Below, one piece after another: positions 7,915-15,355 of a DNA stretch of 64,000 nucleotides. This DNA is from Beijerinckia sp. 28-YEA-48 (GTDB taxonomy: Bacteria > Pseudomonadota > Alphaproteobacteria > Rhizobiales > Beijerinckiaceae). A program made the position numbers and the translations under genes. Where the stretch lies: positions 1,708,001-1,772,000 of the forward strand of contig NZ_FNSI01000001.1 in the NCBI RefSeq assembly GCF_900104955.1, given 5' to 3'. Within the stretch, counting starts at the first letter, position 1; each line of letters begins with the position of its first letter. The notes beneath the pieces were generated by a model. It was not told where the DNA came from and did not search any database. It saw only the letters and a list, made by a program, of their open reading frames with translations.

Positions 7915-9291
7915 ATGAATGCCCATGTGGCCCCGCCCCTTTCCAGAGCAGCCGGCCTGAAGATCGCCATCGTCGGAACCGGAATTTCCGGCATGTCGGC
8001 AGCTTGGTTGCTCGCCACCCGCCATCAGGTCACAGTCTACGAACAGGATGGACGTATTGGCGGCCATTCCAACACCCGCGACGCGCCGACCCATAACGGT
8101 TCGATCCCCGTCGACACCGGCTTCATCGTCTATAACGAGAAGACCTATCCCAATCTGACCGCCCTCTTCTCCCATCTCGACGTCACCACGCAGGAGTCGG
8201 ACATGTCCTTCTCCGCTTCGCTGCACAATGGCGAGATCGAATATTCCGGCGAAAATCTCGCCAGCCTGTTCGCTCAGCGCAGCAATCTGTTGCGGCCGCG
8301 TTTCTGGTCGATGCTCTATGATCTACAGCGCTTCTATCGGCAAGCATCGCGCGACAGCCGTCATCATCTGCTGGCGGACTTGTCGCTCGGTGAATATCTC
8401 GACAAAGGCGCCTATGGCGCGGCCTTCCGCGACGATCATCTGCTGCCGCTCGCCGCCGCGATCTGGTCGGCGCCAGCTAGGCGCATTCTCGATTATCCCG
8501 CCGCCTCTTTCATTCGCTTTCAGGAAAATCACGGCCTGCTGAATATTTTCAAACGGCCGATCTGGCGCACCGTGAGCGGCGGTAGCCGCGCCTACGTGGA
8601 AAAGCTGACGCGTGGCTATGCCGATCGCATTCGCCGCAATGCCGCCGTCGTGTCGGTTGTCCGCCATGACGATCATGTCGAGATCATTGATGCCACGGGC
8701 CAGCGCGACTGTTTCGATCATGTCATTCTCGCCACCCACGCTGACCAAGCGTTGAAGCTTATCGACACGCCGACATTGCCGGAACGTGAATTGCTGTCGG
8801 CATTCCGCTACAGCCACAACATCGCCTATCTGCATCGCGACACCTCGCTGATGCCTCGGCGACGCAATGTCTGGGCGAGCTGGAACTACCTCGATCTGCG
8901 CACCGAGAACGAGCTTGACTGCCTCACTGTCACCTATTGGATGAACAAGCTTCAGGGCATCGACCCGGCGCATCCGCTGTTCGTGACGCTCAATCCGGCG
9001 CGCCCGCCTGAAGCCGACAAACAGATCAGCCAGGAATTCTATGAACACCCGACCTTCGACACAGAGGCCATCGCCGCGCAGAAGCAGCTCTGGTCGCTGC
9101 AGGGACAGGGCAATGTCTGGTTTTGCGGCGCTTACATGGGGGCTGGCTTTCACGAGGATGGCTTGCAGGCAGGGCTCGCGGTCGCCGAAGCGATCGGCGG
9201 CGTGCGGCGGCCCTGGCAGGTCGAGAATGAATCCAGCCGCATCGGCTTGCCGGATGGCTGGGAGGTCGAGGTTAAGGAACTGGCCGCATGA
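7915..9291 (+). CDS. FAD/NAD(P)-binding amine-oxidase-like oxidoreductase
   Basis: 458 residues. The dinucleotide-binding motif IAIVGTGISGMSAAWLLATR lies at residues 20-39 and is followed by VYEQDGRIGGHSNT, the classical flavin amine oxidase / desaturase start. The C terminus has the second FAD contact (VWFCGAYMGAGFHEDG, then GLAVAEAIGG). Proteins of this type next to DUF1365 and a CFA-like methyltransferase are widespread in proteobacteria and belong to the ChrR/sigma regulon in Rhodobacter; a desaturase-like role in furan fatty acid formation has been described there. Its stop overlaps the DUF1365 start by 4 bp. The exact lipid substrate here is inferred only. Confidence 0.85.
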   Translation: MNAHVAPPLSRAAGLKIAIVGTGISGMSAAWLLATRHQVTVYEQDGRIGGHSNTRDAPTHNGSIPVDTGFIVYNEKTYPNLTALFSHLDVTTQESDMSFSASLHNGEIEYSGENLASLFAQRSNLLRPRFWSMLYDLQRFYRQASRDSRHHLLADLSLGEYLDKGAYGAAFRDDHLLPLAAAIWSAPARRILDYPAASFIRFQENHGLLNIFKRPIWRTVSGGSRAYVEKLTRGYADRIRRNAAVVSVVRHDDHVEIIDATGQRDCFDHVILATHADQALKLIDTPTLPERELLSAFRYSHNIAYLHRDTSLMPRRRNVWASWNYLDLRTENELDCLTVTYWMNKLQGIDPAHPLFVTLNPARPPEADKQISQEFYEHPTFDTEAIAAQKQLWSLQGQGNVWFCGAYMGAGFHEDGLQAGLAVAEAIGGVRRPWQVENESSRIGLPDGWEVEVKELAA

Positions 9292-10070
9292 CCTTCCACT
9301 CGCGCCTCTATGTGGGAACGGTGACACATCTGCGCCTGCGACCGCGCCGGCATCGGCTGCGTCATTCCTGCTTTTGGCTTTGCCTCGATCTCGAGGAAAT
9401 CGATATGCTGGCGTGCAAACTGTGGTGGTTCTCGTCCGAGCGTTTCAATCTGATGAGCTTTCGCACCGCCGATCATGGCGATGGCAGCCCCACGCCGCTA
9501 CGTCAGCAGGTGGAACGGCATCTGCGGCAGGCCGGCCTCGATCCACAGGGAGGCACCATCAGCCTGCTCACCATGCCACGCGTCCTCTGGTATGGCTTCA
9601 ATCCGATCAGCGTCTATTTCTGCCGCGATCGCGACGGGCGGCTACAGGCCTTAGTGTATCAGGTGCACAACACCTTCGGTGAACGTCATTCCTATTTGAT
9701 CCCGGTCGAACCGGACCGAGAGAATGGCGACAGCATTCGCCAAACCTGTCGCAAGGAATTCTACGTGTCGCCCTTCATGGACATGGACATGGTCTATAAC
9801 TTCAAGGTGCAGCCACCCGGCGAGCGCGTGACCGTCGCCATCAGCAGCCACGACAACGACGGGCCGGTGCTGCAAGCGACCCTGAGCGGCAAGGCCATGG
9901 CGATCAGCGACAGGACATTAATGAAACTGTCGCTGGCCAATCCGTTTTTGACCCTGAAAGTCATCGCCGCCATTCATGTCCATGCGCTGGTGATCTGGCT
10001 GAAAGGCATCCGCCTGCGTGCGCGCCCGAAGGCCCCGGAACAACCGGTGACGCAGGTATCAGCCCGCTAG
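9288..10070 (+). CDS. DUF1365 protein
   Basis: 260 residues. The N terminus FHSRLYVGTVTHLRLRPRRH with LFWxCLDLEE-like text (CFWLCLDLEEID) and the central WYGFNPISVYFCRDRDG with YQVHNTFGERHSYL are the DUF1365 signatures. No membrane segments or catalytic motif are obvious. It is translationally coupled (ATGA overlap) to the FAD oxidoreductase, and the pair diverges from the sigma-chrR-methyltransferase operon. This gene set recurs in many genomes and is linked to modification of membrane fatty acids. The protein's own reaction is unknown. Confidence 0.85.
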   Translation: MTFHSRLYVGTVTHLRLRPRRHRLRHSCFWLCLDLEEIDMLACKLWWFSSERFNLMSFRTADHGDGSPTPLRQQVERHLRQAGLDPQGGTISLLTMPRVLWYGFNPISVYFCRDRDGRLQALVYQVHNTFGERHSYLIPVEPDRENGDSIRQTCRKEFYVSPFMDMDMVYNFKVQPPGERVTVAISSHDNDGPVLQATLSGKAMAISDRTLMKLSLANPFLTLKVIAAIHVHALVIWLKGIRLRARPKAPEQPVTQVSAR

Positions 10071-10245
10071 GGCAATTGACACCCACTCGTCTTTCCGTCA
10101 TTTTCGTCTCGGTTGATACGACCTGCCGCTTGCGCCCTTCGGGGACGGTAAACGTATCGCGGCCTTAGTCGCCCTTTGCCCGAACGAGCGGGCCAGCAAT
10201 GCAAGCCTCTGGCACTTCTGTCTCGTTCAAGCAAAGGATGAAGAC

Positions 10246-10896
10246 ATGCGCGATTTCCGCAACGCCAAAGCCATGGCGCAAACACTGCGTAGTGCACTCG
10301 CCGCCAAAGGCCTCAAGATCACGCACAGCCAAAGCCTCGAACTGATCGCCGAGACATTCGGCGTCGCCGATTGGAATACGCTGGCTGCGATGATTCACAG
10401 CGAACCCACGGCTGTTCGCAACAATGTCCCCTCACCATTGCGCCTCGCTATCGGGAGTGATCCGGAGGTTCCGCTTTCCGCTACGCTTTCGAGCACATTG
10501 CAAAAGACTTTTGTTTTCGCCAGCCGGAGAAAGCATGAATACGCCACGCTTGAGCATCTCCTCCTCGGCCTGATTGATGACGCGGATGCGGCCGCGCTGA
10601 TGAGCGTCGGCAACGTCGATTACGGCGTGCTATCGGAGAAACTGACCGGCTACCTCGACAACGACCTCAAGAAATTGATGGTCGGCGGTATCGCCGCGCC
10701 CAAACCGACGGCCGCGTTTCAGCGCGTGATCCAGCGCGGTAGTCTCCGCGCCCAGGAACTGGAGCGGCCCCTCCTCACGGGGGCACATATCCTCGAAGCT
10801 CTGTTCACCGAAACGCAGAGCCCGGCGGTAAGATTTCTCGGCGAACAGGGGATGACCCAGCAGAGACTATCCGAGATCATCGCCCCAGAGCCCTAG
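10246..10896 (+). CDS. Clp N-domain-like protein with N-terminal glyoxalase-associated region
   Basis: 216 residues. Residues about 1-55 (FRNAKAMAQTLRSALAAKGL, then THSQSLELIAETFGVADWNT) match a short helical region that often precedes glyoxalase or Clp_N modules in alphaproteobacteria. Residues about 85-210 hold two Clp_N-type repeats (HEYATLEHLLLGLIDD and RPLLTGAHILEALFTE). There is no AAA+ ATPase part, so it is not a ClpA/ClpC chaperone itself; binding of substrates or adaptors is inferred. AAAGGATG seven bases before the ATG supports the start. Its TAG and the stop of the convergent gene overlap within a single CTAG (10893-10896). Confidence 0.75.
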   Translation: MRDFRNAKAMAQTLRSALAAKGLKITHSQSLELIAETFGVADWNTLAAMIHSEPTAVRNNVPSPLRLAIGSDPEVPLSATLSSTLQKTFVFASRRKHEYATLEHLLLGLIDDADAAALMSVGNVDYGVLSEKLTGYLDNDLKKLMVGGIAAPKPTAAFQRVIQRGSLRAQELERPLLTGAHILEALFTETQSPAVRFLGEQGMTQQRLSEIIAPEP

Positions 10897-11390
10897 CTCA
10901 TCTCCGGCGCCCAGAGGAACAGGGCGAAGGGGAAGACACCGAGGAAAAGCCAGAAGGCGAGAAACAGCGCCGTGGAGAATGGTCGCCCACGCTCGCGCGC
11001 CCGCTTTGGCTTGCGCGGATCATAAATGATGTCGATCGGCGCGCCGATGATCCGTGTCATGGCATTGCAGCCGAGGTTCGAGACGAACTCCTGCGAACGG
11101 CCCAGCACATCCTTGAACTGGATGATCGGCCGATCGGGCGATTCATCGCCCGGATCGATGCCCACCACCCTGCCCGCCGCGCGCCGGCCACGCATGACCA
11201 AGACGATCTCTTCATAAGCGGCGGCCAGAATGACGGCGGCGAAAAACAGGCTCACCATTAGCAGCCAGATCCTGCCGGAGTTGAAGTCGAAACCGAGGAA
11301 CTTAGCGAGAAGCACGAACGGCCGCAGCACGGCCTCGAAGAGGGCCTGGATCTGCCGGAAGACTGTGTTCCAGAGAGCTTCAATGGCCAT
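10893..11390 (-). CDS. DUF3592-like membrane protein
   Basis: 165 residues with two hydrophobic segments (IWLLMVSLFFAAVILAAAYE and ALFLAFWLFLGVFPFALFLW) flanking a soluble region: GRVVGIDPGDESPDRPIIQF, then FVSNLGCNAM and GAPIDIIYDPRKPKRAR. This is the DUF3592 layout, in which the loop between the helices forms a small beta domain. Function unknown. The start at 11390 is chosen over 11435 because the first 15 residues of the longer form are not family-like. Convergent with the Clp_N gene, sharing the CTAG stop. Confidence 0.7.
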   Translation of the reverse strand: MAIEALWNTVFRQIQALFEAVLRPFVLLAKFLGFDFNSGRIWLLMVSLFFAAVILAAAYEEIVLVMRGRRAAGRVVGIDPGDESPDRPIIQFKDVLGRSQEFVSNLGCNAMTRIIGAPIDIIYDPRKPKRARERGRPFSTALFLAFWLFLGVFPFALFLWAPEMS

Positions 11391-11473
11391 GGGTGCAACC
11401 TGAAGATGTAAAAACCCAATAGCATGGGTTCGCAAAGCATTGATGAACGCGGGCCAATGCCACTTGCTGGATT

Positions 11474-11490
11474 ATTGTGCAACGCACAAT
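11474..11490. promoter_or_regulatory. Perfect inverted repeat upstream of the nas sigma-54 promoter
   Basis: ATTGTGC-AAC-GCACAAT has 7-base arms around 3 bases. It lies about 85 bases upstream of the -24 element, a usual place for an enhancer-binding protein such as NtrC, although the half-site orientation (GTGC..GCAC) differs from the textbook NtrC site. Binding is inferred only. Confidence 0.35.
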
Positions 11491-11570
11491 TTGTAGCCAG
11501 GAATCTGCCCCGGAGTTCGCATCAGCCCCCTCGTCCGGCGCGGGACCTCACCCGTGCCGTCCAATCGCGC

Positions 11571-11586
11571 TGGCACGACAATTGCC
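11571..11586 (+). promoter_or_regulatory. Sigma-54-type promoter of nasT-nasS
   Basis: TGGCAC-GACAA-TTGCC: the -24 GG (11572-11573) and -12 GC (11584-11585) are separated by the obligatory 10 bases. This agrees with the consensus TGGCAC-N5-TTGCW apart from the last base. Nitrogen (NtrC) control of the regulator genes is inferred. Confidence 0.7.
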
Positions 11587-11798
11587 TAAAAATATAGCGC
11601 TTGGAGCTCATGGACAGGTACGGCCGTTGGTCATGCTTTCCGGGGTCCTCGGCTTCTGACATGCCGCACGGCAATCCGCGCGGCCATTCGATGGAATAGC
11701 ACTTGCTTGATCGAAGACAGAGACGGGCGTTGAGCGACGACGCTGTTGATCTATCGGCAAAGCCGCGACGTACGGCGAGGACTGGAGCTTTGGCTGAG

Positions 11799-12428
11799 AT
11801 GGAGAAAAAGCCGGTTTCGTCAGGTGCCGAACCGGGCGGACAGCGCGACGCCAATTTGAAAATCGCTATCGTCGACGAAAGCGCCATCCGCGCGGCGATC
11901 CTGGAGGATGGCTTGCGTGAGGCTGGCTTCACCCACGTCACCCGTATCGAGGAAACGCGCAATCTGCTGACACGTATCTACGCCATGGACCCCGATGTCA
12001 TTCTGATCGGCCTGGAAAGTCCCAGCCGTGACACGCTGGAACAGCTGTTCCAGATGAGCCGTGTGGTGAAGCGGCCGGTCGCCATGTTCGTCGATCAGAG
12101 CGACCGCGCCTCGATCCAGGCGGCCATGGATGCCGGTGTTTCCGCCTATATCGTCGACGGGCTGCGCAAGGAGCGTGTGACCACCATCCTTGATCTGTGC
12201 ATCTCGCGCTTCAATGCCTTCTCACGGTTGCAGACCGAACTCGACCAGGCCAAGGGCGCGCTTGAGGAGCGCAAGCTGATCGACCGCGCCAAAGCCATTC
12301 TGATGAAGGCCAAGGGCCTCGCCGAGGATGATGCCTATGCGCTGATGCGCAAGACCGCCATGAACGAGAACAAGAAGATCGCCGAAATCGCCCAAGTCAT
12401 CATCACAGCCGCGGACCTCTTCAGATGA
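11799..12428 (+). CDS. nasT: NasT: ANTAR-domain antitermination regulator of nitrate assimilation
   Basis: 209 residues. A receiver-like domain (LKIAIVDESAIRAAILEDGL at the start) is followed by a coiled coil (QTELDQAKGALEERKLIDRA) and a C-terminal ANTAR RNA-binding domain (KAILMKAKGLAEDDAYALMR). NasT releases transcription terminators in the leaders of nitrate genes when freed from NasS. Start at ATG 11799 with GGAG 13 bases upstream is uncertain; the frame is open further upstream. The stop overlaps the nasS start by 4 bp, as usual for this partner pair. The candidate RNA target lies in front of nrtA at 13765-13868. Confidence 0.9.
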   Translation: MEKKPVSSGAEPGGQRDANLKIAIVDESAIRAAILEDGLREAGFTHVTRIEETRNLLTRIYAMDPDVILIGLESPSRDTLEQLFQMSRVVKRPVAMFVDQSDRASIQAAMDAGVSAYIVDGLRKERVTTILDLCISRFNAFSRLQTELDQAKGALEERKLIDRAKAILMKAKGLAEDDAYALMRKTAMNENKKIAEIAQVIITAADLFR

Positions 12429-13609
12429 AAATAACGCGACTTCGCATTGGGTACATCCCGTTGGTGGACGCGGCCGCGCTCCTGGTCGCCGCCGATTGCG
12501 GCTTCGCCCAGGCGGAAGGGCTCGAAATCGAGTTGGTGCGCGAAGTTTCGTGGTCGAACGTGCGCGATAAACTCAACCTCGGCCTGCTTGATGCCGCGCA
12601 TCTCCTCTCGCCGCTGGTGATCGCCTCCAGCCTCGGTCTCGGCCATGTTCGCGTCCCCATTATCACGCCCTTCAATCTGGCGCTGAACGCCAACGCCATC
12701 ACCATCTCGCCGCAGCTCCACGCCGCCCTGTCGGACGTTGCCACCGGCGATCTGGCCGATCCCCATGTGTCAGCACGGGCGCTGGCGCAGGTCGTGGCCG
12801 ACCGCAAGGCGCGCGGCGCCGAGCCTCTGAATTTCGGCATGACCTTTCCGTTCTCCAACCACAACTACCAGTTGCGCTTCTGGATGGCGGCGGGTGGCGT
12901 CGATCCAGACGAAGACGTGCGGCTTGTGGTCCTGCCGCCGCCTTACATGGTCGAGAGCCTGGCCAGCGGCCATGTCGACGGCTTCTGCGTCGGCGCGCCC
13001 TGGAATCTGGTCGCGGTCGATGCCGGTGTCGGACATATTCTGCATCTGGGCTACGAGATCATGGCGCGGGTGTCGGAAAAAGTGCTGGCGATGCGCGAGC
13101 GTTGGGCAAACGACAACCCAGCGCCGTGCGCCGCGCTGATCCGCGCTCTGATGCGCGCCGCCGATATGATCGGCGACCCGGCCCATCGCACGACAGTGGC
13201 GGACGTCATCGCGGCCCGTATCGACGTGACGCCCGATCTCGTCGCGCGCGTGCTGGCCGGCACGATCCTGCTCTCACCGAATGGCCCTACCCGCAACAAC
13301 CCACATCACATCATCATTGGCGGCCAAGCCGCCACGCGACCCGATCCGGTGCAAGCCGCCTGGTTCTACGCCCAGCTTGTGCGCTGGGGTCAGGCGCCTC
13401 TGTCGGACGAGATGCGGGAACGCGCGGTGGCCGCATTCCGCACCGATTTATACGACGAAGCGCTTGGCACATTGCCCGCCGCGGCCAACACGCCATCAGA
13501 TCGCATCGGCGCCTTCGCCGGCCCAGAGTTCAATCCGGTTAACATCCAGGACTATCTCAATGCCTGGCGTAAGCCCTCGGGGCGCCCTCGGCTGTCGGTC
13601 GTGCGATGA
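12425..13609 (+). CDS. nasS: NasS: cytoplasmic nitrate/nitrite sensor
   Basis: 394 residues of the NrtA/CmpA substrate-binding family (LRIGYIPLVDAAALLVAADC, MTFPFSNHNYQLRFWMAAGG, HVDGFCVGAPWN), but without any signal peptide or lipobox, which distinguishes the sensor NasS from the transporter subunit. In the NasS-NasT system NasS binds NasT and lets it go when nitrate or nitrite is bound. The 4-bp overlap with nasT and the close similarity to the NrtA encoded 320 bases downstream support this. Located in the cytoplasm. Confidence 0.9.
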   Translation: MKITRLRIGYIPLVDAAALLVAADCGFAQAEGLEIELVREVSWSNVRDKLNLGLLDAAHLLSPLVIASSLGLGHVRVPIITPFNLALNANAITISPQLHAALSDVATGDLADPHVSARALAQVVADRKARGAEPLNFGMTFPFSNHNYQLRFWMAAGGVDPDEDVRLVVLPPPYMVESLASGHVDGFCVGAPWNLVAVDAGVGHILHLGYEIMARVSEKVLAMRERWANDNPAPCAALIRALMRAADMIGDPAHRTTVADVIAARIDVTPDLVARVLAGTILLSPNGPTRNNPHHIIIGGQAATRPDPVQAAWFYAQLVRWGQAPLSDEMRERAVAAFRTDLYDEALGTLPAAANTPSDRIGAFAGPEFNPVNIQDYLNAWRKPSGRPRLSVVR

Positions 13610-13733
13610 ACAACGCCGTTTTGCTCAAATCGTTGACATGCTGATGCTTTGGTCGCCAGCGAGGCAGCGCTCGCGGTTGACGTGCCTGCTTTGTAACCAT
13701 TTGGAAGCAAGACGAATTCGAATCCCGCCGAAG

Positions 13734-13750
13734 TTGGCACGCGTCTTGTA
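13734..13750 (+). promoter_or_regulatory. Sigma-54-type promoter of the nitrate transport/reduction operon
   Basis: TTGGCACG-CGTC-TTGTA matches the sigma-54 consensus with one deviation (GT instead of GC at -12) and correct 10-base spacing. Transcription would begin near 13761, only a few bases before the ANTAR-type hairpins. Confidence 0.6.
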
Positions 13751-13764
13751 TTAAAAACAACGAG

Positions 13765-13803
13765 AGGCGCTGCTGTTGTAGCGTCTGGTCCAACGACGGG
13801 CCA
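13765..13803 (+). promoter_or_regulatory. ANTAR-type antiterminator RNA element (predicted NasT target)
   Basis: Two adjoining hairpins. The second is TGGTCC-AACGAC-GGGCCA (13786-13803): six pairs and a hexaloop with A at position 1 and G at position 4, the known ANTAR recognition pattern. The first pairs AGGCGCT (13765-13771) with AGCGTCT (13780-13786); its loop GCTGTTGT does not show the A/G pattern, so this half is weaker. The element sits right after the predicted transcription start and before a terminator. Confidence 0.65.
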
Positions 13804-13812
13804 ATCAGCAAT

Positions 13813-13868
13813 GCCGCTGTTCTGAGAGAAACGCGCACTTCGCGCGCTTTCAGGACTGCGGCTTTTTT
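13813..13868 (+). terminator. Leader terminator before nrtA
   Basis: GCCGC (13813-13817) pairs with GCGGC (13858-13862). Inside it, TGA and CGCGC near 13822-13836 pair with GCGCG and TCA at 13840-13852, giving a long hairpin directly followed by TTTTTT (13863-13868). It stands between promoter and nrtA, so it can act only as a conditional terminator. NasT is the obvious antiterminator. Confidence 0.75.
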
Positions 13869-13929
13869 ATTGGCTCGCGCGTGGCGCAAACGGCGAACTG
13901 CAGGGTTCAAGCGAACGAAGGGACGACTA

Positions 13930-15243
13930 ATGAGCACAAATGAAAAACGGCGCCCCAACGGCATGATCGACCGTCGCGGCCTTCTTAAAACCGCTTCGGC
14001 CACAGCGGCTCTCGCCGCCGCCGCCAGGATCGGCTTTCCGTCCGGCGCGTTCGCCCAGGGCGCCGGCCCCGAAGTCACCGGCGTCAAGCTCGGTTACATC
14101 GCGCTGACCGACGCCGCGCCCCTGGTCATTGCTCAGGAAAAAGGCCTGTTCGCCAAGCACGGCCTGCCCAATGTCGATGTCGCCAAGCAGGCTTCCTGGG
14201 GCGCGACACGCGACAATCTCGTCCTCGGTGGCGCCAGCAACGGCATTGACGGCGCGCATATCCTATCGCCGATGCCCTATCTCATCTCGGCCGGCAAGGT
14301 GACGCAGAACAATATCGGTGTGCCGATGGCGATCCTCGCCCGCCTCAACACCGACAGCCAGGCGTTCTCGGTCTCCAATGAATATAAGGGCCTTGGTGTG
14401 ACCATCGACGCCAAGCCGCTGAAGGCCGCCTTCGAGAAGAAGAAAGCGGAAGGCAAGGAAGTGAAGGTCGCCATGACCTTCCCCGGCGGCACCCACGATC
14501 TGTGGATCCGCTATTGGCTGGCCGCTGCCGGCATCGATCCGGACAAGGACGTTTCGACCATCGTCGTGCCGCCGCCGCAGATGGTGGCCAATATGAAGGT
14601 CGGCAATATGGACGCGTTCTGCGTCGGCGAGCCATGGAACGAGCAGCTCGTCAACCAGAACATCGGTTTCACCGCTGCCACCACCGGCGAGATGTGGAAG
14701 AACCATCCGGAAAAATGTCTCGGCTTGCGCGCCGACTGGATCGAGAAGAATCCGAAAGCCACCCAGGCCCTATTGATGGCGGTGATCGAAGCGGCGCAGT
14801 GGTGCGACGCCATGGCCAACAAGGACGAGATGGCCACCATCCTGGGCAAGCGGCAGTGGTTCAACGTGCCGCCCGTTGACATCGTCGGCCGCCTGAAGGG
14901 CGACATCAACTATGGCGACGGCCGCAAGGTGACCAATAGCGGCCTGGAGATGAAATTCTGGAAGGACCACGCCTCCTATCCGTTCAAGAGCCACGACACC
15001 TGGTTCCTCGCCGAAGACATTCGCTGGGGCAAGTTCGAGCCGACGACGGACATCAAGGCGCTCGTCGACAAGGTCAATCGCGAGGATCTGTGGCGTGACG
15101 CCGCCAAGGCGGTGGGCGTCGCGGTCGCCGATATTCCGGCCTCGCCCTCGCGCGGCAAGGAAACCTTCTTCGACGGCAAAGTCTTCGATCCGGCAGATCC
15201 CTCGGCTTACCTCACCTCGTTGGCGATCAAGCGCGTCGCCTAA
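13930..15243 (+). CDS. nrtA: Nitrate ABC transporter substrate-binding protein NrtA (Tat-exported)
   Basis: 437 residues. The N terminus has a twin-arginine signal (DRRGLLKTASATAALAAAAR, cleavage near AFAQG). The mature protein follows the NrtA/CmpA pattern: VKLGYIALTDAAPLVIAQEK, AMTFPGGTHDLWIRYWLAAA and AFCVGEPWNEQLV. It captures nitrate (or nitrite) in the periplasm for the NrtB-NrtC transporter. Start at ATG 13930 is preceded by GAAGG and directly precedes the Tat motif. A stable hairpin without a T-run follows the stop (15251-15276), probably keeping the transcript of this abundant subunit in excess over the permease. Confidence 0.93.
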   Translation: MSTNEKRRPNGMIDRRGLLKTASATAALAAAARIGFPSGAFAQGAGPEVTGVKLGYIALTDAAPLVIAQEKGLFAKHGLPNVDVAKQASWGATRDNLVLGGASNGIDGAHILSPMPYLISAGKVTQNNIGVPMAILARLNTDSQAFSVSNEYKGLGVTIDAKPLKAAFEKKKAEGKEVKVAMTFPGGTHDLWIRYWLAAAGIDPDKDVSTIVVPPPQMVANMKVGNMDAFCVGEPWNEQLVNQNIGFTAATTGEMWKNHPEKCLGLRADWIEKNPKATQALLMAVIEAAQWCDAMANKDEMATILGKRQWFNVPPVDIVGRLKGDINYGDGRKVTNSGLEMKFWKDHASYPFKSHDTWFLAEDIRWGKFEPTTDIKALVDKVNREDLWRDAAKAVGVAVADIPASPSRGKETFFDGKVFDPADPSAYLTSLAIKRVA

Positions 15244-15250
15244 GCGACAC

Positions 15251-15276
15251 GTGGCGGGCCCCTCCAGGCCCGCCAC
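15251..15276 (+). terminator. Hairpin between nrtA and nrtB (partial terminator or stabiliser)
   Basis: GTGGCGGGCC (15251-15260) and GGCCCGCCAC (15267-15276) pair perfectly around CCTCCA. No T-run follows. It is typical of hairpins that protect the 3' end of the mRNA for a binding protein within an ABC operon. Confidence 0.6.
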
Positions 15277-15355
15277 ACACCTGATCGATATTGCTTCAGT
15301 TCATCAGCGTTCAACATCACCGCGTCCCCGTCTGAATAAAACCTGGAGAAAATCA

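Larger units (their letters stand above)
11391..11798. other. Intergenic region upstream of nasT
   Basis: 408 bases without a convincing gene. It holds a perfect inverted repeat ATTGTGC-AAC-GCACAAT (11474-11490) and a sigma-54-type promoter at 11571-11586. The roughly 200 bases between that promoter and nasT have no hairpin with an A..G hexaloop that I could find. The nasT frame extends upstream to 11703, so a longer NasT start is possible. Confidence 0.6.
13610..13929. other. Leader region between nasS and nrtA
   Basis: 320 bases without a gene. From left to right it holds a weak inverted GCTT/AAGC element (13687-13710), a sigma-54-type promoter (13734-13750), an ANTAR-type double hairpin (13765-13803), an intrinsic terminator (13813-13868) and the ribosome binding site of nrtA (AAGG before 13930). 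Confidence 0.75.

Noticed and set aside
12425-13609. nasS product as a periplasmic binding protein of a transporter
   Set aside because: No signal peptide or lipobox, and it is coupled to nasT; the true binding protein with Tat signal is encoded at 13930.
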